Shown piece by piece: positions 53,478 through 56,179 of a DNA stretch of 56,179 nucleotides. The notes under the pieces are model-generated. The model did not search any database, was not told where the DNA came from, and worked only from the letters and a program-made list of their open reading frames with translations. This DNA is from Candidatus Thermoflexus japonica (GTDB lineage: Bacteria > Chloroflexota > Anaerolineae > Thermoflexales > Thermoflexaceae): the NCBI GenBank assembly GCA_002898735.1, contig BEHY01000010.1, positions 1 through 56,179 of the forward strand, given 5' to 3'. The number at the start of each line of letters is the position of its first letter. Position 1 is the first letter of the stretch. Made by a program: the position numbers and the translations under genes.

Positions 53478-54515
53478 TCAGGGCTGCGTATCGCTGACCC
53501 GGAGAACCACACGGCCTATCACCTGGCCGCGCTCCAGCCGTTCCAGCGCCTCATTCGCCGATTCGAGGGGCAACACCGCATCAACCACCGGCCGGACAAG
53601 CCCCTGGGCAACCAGCCGGATGGCATGCTCGACTTCATGGCGCAACGCATAACGGGAACCCATGAGGGTGATCTCCTCCAGGACCCAGCGGGGAGTGGGG
53701 ATCGAGGCTGCATCCCCCATACGATAGCCCACCCCGATCACCCGGCCACCCCGTCGGACTGAACGGACCGCCAGATCCACGGTATCGGCATGCCCCACTG
53801 TTTCAAGAACCGCATCCAGACCGAGTCCATGGCTCCATCGACGAGCGGCTGACTCCGCTTCCTCCGGGAAGACGGCCTCCACGGCTCCCAGCGCCCGGGC
53901 CGCTTCCAGCTTGCGGGGGTCAATGTCCACCGCGATCACCCGTGCCCCCACCGCCCGGGCAATCTGGATCGCATGCAGGCCGATACCCCCTGCTCCGATC
54001 ACCCCGACGAGCTCCCCGGGCCGGATCGCGGCGCGGGTCACCACCGCCCGGTAGGCGGTGGCCACGGCGCAGCCGATCGGCGCTGCCTGCTCCGGTGGGA
54101 TCCCCGAAGGAAGCGGCAACAGCCGCTCCGGCGGCACGGCGAGCTGCTCCTGAAAGCCCCCCGGGCTGGTGAACCCCACCCATCCCTGGAGATTCAGGCA
54201 AAGGTTTTCCTGCCCCATCCGACACATCGGGCACCGCCCGCAGCCCCAGTAGTTGTAAACCAGCACCCGGTCCCCTTTCCGGAACCCGGAGCCCTCCGGA
54301 GCTTCCAGGACCTCTCCGCAGATCTCATGGCCTGGGATGTGAGGCAGCCGGAGCGCGGAGGAGAAGGGCATGTGCCCACGCGCGGTTTTCACATCGGAGA
54401 AGCAAACCCCACAGGCCAGCACTCGGATCCAGACATAGCCCGCAGGAGGGATGATCTCAGGGACATCGATCGGCCTCAGGGGTTGGGTGTAATCCACCAC
54501 CGCCATGGCCCGCAT
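53478..54515 (-). CDS. Zinc-dependent alcohol dehydrogenase
   Basis: The 345-residue medium-chain dehydrogenase has catalytic Zn residues in LACGVCFSDVKTA and PGHEICGE, the four structural Cys in CGRCPMCRMGQENLC (about residue 92), and the NAD Rossmann motif GVIGAGGIGLHAIQIA with an acidic VDID after it, favouring NAD over NADP. It oxidises an alcohol intermediate, identity unknown. GGAGG lies 7 bases before the ATG. The next gene upstream is LivF, 34 bases away. Confidence 0.9.
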   Translation of the reverse strand: MRAMAVVDYTQPLRPIDVPEIIPPAGYVWIRVLACGVCFSDVKTARGHMPFSSALRLPHIPGHEICGEVLEAPEGSGFRKGDRVLVYNYWGCGRCPMCRMGQENLCLNLQGWVGFTSPGGFQEQLAVPPERLLPLPSGIPPEQAAPIGCAVATAYRAVVTRAAIRPGELVGVIGAGGIGLHAIQIARAVGARVIAVDIDPRKLEAARALGAVEAVFPEEAESAARRWSHGLGLDAVLETVGHADTVDLAVRSVRRGGRVIGVGYRMGDAASIPTPRWVLEEITLMGSRYALRHEVEHAIRLVAQGLVRPVVDAVLPLESANEALERLERGQVIGRVVLRVSDTQP

Positions 54516-54549
54516 CGGATACCTCCTCAGGTGGCTCTGTCCCCAAAAA

Positions 54550-55266
54550 TCACTTGGAAAGGCCCAGATATCGCCCCATAAGCTCCGGTCGCGATTGCAG
54601 ATCGGAGGGGGTGCCGTGATAGACGATCATACCCTTCTCGAGCAGATAAACTTCATCCGCCAACGCCATGGCGAGGCCTACGTTCTGCTCCACCAGCAGC
54701 ATCGCGAGGCCGGTCCCCTTTAAGGCGAGTAACTGATCCCGCAGAAGCTGCACCAGAAGTGGTGCCAGTCCCTCCGAGGGCTCATCCAGGAGCAGCAGAC
54801 CCGGATTCCCCATCAGGGCCCGGCCAATGGCCAGCATCTGCTGCTCCCCGCCGCTCAACGTCTTCGCTCGCTGGGATCGCCGCTCAGCCAGGCGGGGAAA
54901 CAGCTCGTAGACCCGCTCCACTGTCCAGGCCTCACGCTGACCATCCCGAGGTGGACGCCATGCGATGCGCAGGTTCTCCTCCACAGTCAGGGACGGGAAA
55001 ACCCGCCTCCCCTGGGGGATCAGGCTGATCCCCAGCCGGCTGATCTCATGGGGAGGGCGCCCCACCAAGTCGTGCCCGTTATAGCGGATCCTGCCCTGGC
55101 GGATCTCGGGGGGCCGCAACCCCATGATGGAGCGGACTAACGTCGTCTTCCCCATCCCGTTGCGCCCCAGCAAGGCAATCACCTGGCCGGAGGGGACTAC
55201 CATAGAGATTCCCTGCAAGATATGAGAAAGCCCGTAGTAACTGTGCAGATCCTCGATCTCCAGCAT
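54550..55266 (-). CDS. livF: Branched-chain amino acid-type ABC transporter ATPase LivF
   Basis: The 238-residue ABC ATPase has Walker A LLGRNGMGKTTLVRS, the Q-loop segment LIPQGRRVFPSLTVEENL, signature LSGGEQQMLAIGRA and Walker B LLLLDEPSEGLAP, then EQNVGLAMALADEVYLLEKG. These are LivF features. Despite the name, HAAT-family importers also take up urea, amides and aromatic acids, which would suit this cluster. It starts 3 bases after LivG's stop. Confidence 0.9.
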   Translation of the reverse strand: MLEIEDLHSYYGLSHILQGISMVVPSGQVIALLGRNGMGKTTLVRSIMGLRPPEIRQGRIRYNGHDLVGRPPHEISRLGISLIPQGRRVFPSLTVEENLRIAWRPPRDGQREAWTVERVYELFPRLAERRSQRAKTLSGGEQQMLAIGRALMGNPGLLLLDEPSEGLAPLLVQLLRDQLLALKGTGLAMLLVEQNVGLAMALADEVYLLEKGMIVYHGTPSDLQSRPELMGRYLGLSK

Positions 55267-55269
55267 AGC

Positions 55270-56028
55270 TCACCCGCTTCCCAGATAGATCTGCTGGACC
55301 ATCTCGTTCTTCGAAATGCGGTCGGGGGTGTCCTCGGCGATCACCCGGCCGTAATGGAGGCAGGTGACCCGATCCGCCAGCCCCAGGGCCAGATCCATAT
55401 CGTGCTCAATCAGGATCACGGTGAGGGTTCGAGGAAGGCTCTGGATCAGCGCATAGAGCAACTGGCGTTCCGCAGGGGAGAGCCCGGCTCCCGGTTCATC
55501 CAGCAATAGCAACCGCGGGTCTCCTGCTAAGGCGATGGCCAGCTCCAGCTGTCGCTGCTCCCCGTGGGAGAGTGCCCGAGCCGGCGTCTCAGCCCGATGG
55601 GCTAGACCCACACGCTCCAGAACCTCGTCCGTCCTCCTCCAAATCGGCCCGTTAGGGAGGAGAGGCCGATGCAGGGCGAACTTGATGGGCTGCAGGCCCA
55701 TGGCCGCCAACAGCACATTCTCCCGCACCGTGAGGGTAGGGAAGATCCGTGTGATCTGATAGGTTCGCCCCAATCCCAGAGCTGCGCGGCGCTGTGTCGG
55801 CAGGGCCGTTACGTCCTGGCCGAACAGGAAGATCCGGCCCGAGGTCACTGCGAGCTCGCCCGTGATGAGATTGAATAAAGTGGTCTTCCCAGCCCCATTA
55901 GGGCCGATGATCGCCCGCCGCTCTCCTGGGGCCACCTGGAGAGAAACACAATCCACCGCTCGCAGTCCTCCGAAATCCCGGCTCACCTGATCCAGAACCA
56001 GGACCGCCACGTCCGCCCGCCCGTGCAT
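55270..56028 (-). CDS. livG: Branched-chain amino acid-type ABC transporter ATPase LivG
   Basis: The 252-residue ATPase has Walker A IIGPNGAGKTTLFNLITGE, the LivG-specific GLGRTYQITRIFPTLTVREN, signature LSHGEQRQLELAIA, and Walker B LLLLDEPGAGLSP. The final EHDMDLALGLADRVTCLHYGRV follows. It pairs with LivF. The permease genes livH/livM are not in the window and are probably beyond the right edge or elsewhere. Confidence 0.92.
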   Translation of the reverse strand: MHGRADVAVLVLDQVSRDFGGLRAVDCVSLQVAPGERRAIIGPNGAGKTTLFNLITGELAVTSGRIFLFGQDVTALPTQRRAALGLGRTYQITRIFPTLTVRENVLLAAMGLQPIKFALHRPLLPNGPIWRRTDEVLERVGLAHRAETPARALSHGEQRQLELAIALAGDPRLLLLDEPGAGLSPAERQLLYALIQSLPRTLTVILIEHDMDLALGLADRVTCLHYGRVIAEDTPDRISKNEMVQQIYLGSG

Positions 56029-56064
56029 GGCCTCCCCCCATGCCCTCGAAGATACTCAGGGAAC

Positions 56065-56179
56065 TTACTTCTTCGGCGGCTTGAATCCGGGCTGGTAATC
56101 GCGGCTGTAGACCGGCCGCTTCAGATACTCCTCCGGATCCCACTTCCAGAACTGCGATACGTTCGGAATCGTCTCCAGC
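56065..56179 (-). CDS. C-terminal end of an ABC transporter substrate-binding protein
   Basis: The last 38 codons of a gene that begins beyond the right edge read ETIPNVSQFWKWDPEEYLKR and then PVYSRDYQPGFKPPKK before the stop. The FWKWDPEEYL-like end is typical of Leu/Ile/Val-type periplasmic or lipoprotein binding proteins. Position directly before livG supports this. The call is based on a short fragment. Confidence 0.6.
   Translation of the reverse strand, partial: LETIPNVSQFWKWDPEEYLKRPVYSRDYQPGFKPPKK

Overview
The window is a GC-rich (roughly two-thirds G+C by eye), densely coded bacterial segment with strong Shine-Dalgarno sites and many ATGA overlaps. Gene content suggests a thermophilic Chloroflexota-like bacterium: an mannosylglycerate-hydrolase-type enzyme, a group 3b-type [NiFe]-hydrogenase, UPF0175/DUF3368 and DUF4258/DUF2283 pairs, and arrays of small GTAGC-ended palindromic repeats. 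This assignment is inference from content; no rRNA, tRNA or marker gene is present to settle it.

Layout. 1-8.2 kb: the 3' part of an ascorbate-type PTS IIC gene, a creatininase-family amidohydrolase, a GMC oxidoreductase with a small membrane protein and a lipocalin-like (CrtC/AttH-type) protein, a decayed GH15 glucoamylase fragment, an MGH1-type glycoside hydrolase and a ClpP-like protease. 8.2-9.5 kb: a leader able to form three hairpins in front of an 88-residue cysteine-rich protein, then four copies of a ~135-bp palindromic repeat. 9.5-16.0 kb (minus strand): a TetR-controlled ABC-2 exporter (regulator, permease, two ATPases, two HlyD-type adaptors) behind a consensus promoter with a palindromic operator. 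16.1-25 kb: a second GMC oxidoreductase, a D-cysteine desulfhydrase-like enzyme, a secreted small protein, an HtrA lipoprotein protease, a DUF4282 protein, a UPF0175/DUF3368 pair, an MFS exporter and galactokinase.

25.2-38.4 kb (plus strand): hypABFCD, an interruption by an AT-richer DUF4258/DUF2283 pair and an enoyl-CoA hydratase, then hypE, a CRP/FNR-type palindrome, and the hydrogenase operon (beta, a cyclic-nucleotide-binding-domain protein, gamma, delta, alpha, maturation protease). Together these make, mature and probably regulate an NAD(P)-linked bidirectional hydrogenase. 38.4-42 kb: gene remnants, a metallo-beta-lactamase-fold hydrolase, an M48 protease and a class V aminotransferase.

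42.2-56.2 kb (minus strand): a catabolic cluster, read from the right edge: branched-chain-type ABC transporter parts (binding protein end, LivG, LivF), zinc alcohol dehydrogenase, allantoinase/dihydropyrimidinase-like amidohydrolase, M24 peptidase/creatinase-fold enzyme, NCS1-like permease, CocE-type hydrolase, isochorismatase-family amidohydrolase, an AhpD/CMD-family protein with an in-frame TGA, a cyclase-family hydrolase, a phytoene-dehydrogenase-like flavoprotein and a two-domain nitrilase. The likely theme is import and hydrolysis of a cyclic or ureide/amide nitrogen compound.

The most striking observation is the AhpD/CMD gene (46371-46919, minus strand): its TGA sits exactly where the second Cys of the CxxC active site belongs and is followed by a hairpin matching the bacterial SECIS pattern, so it may encode an undescribed selenoprotein. 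A nonsense mutation is the main alternative.
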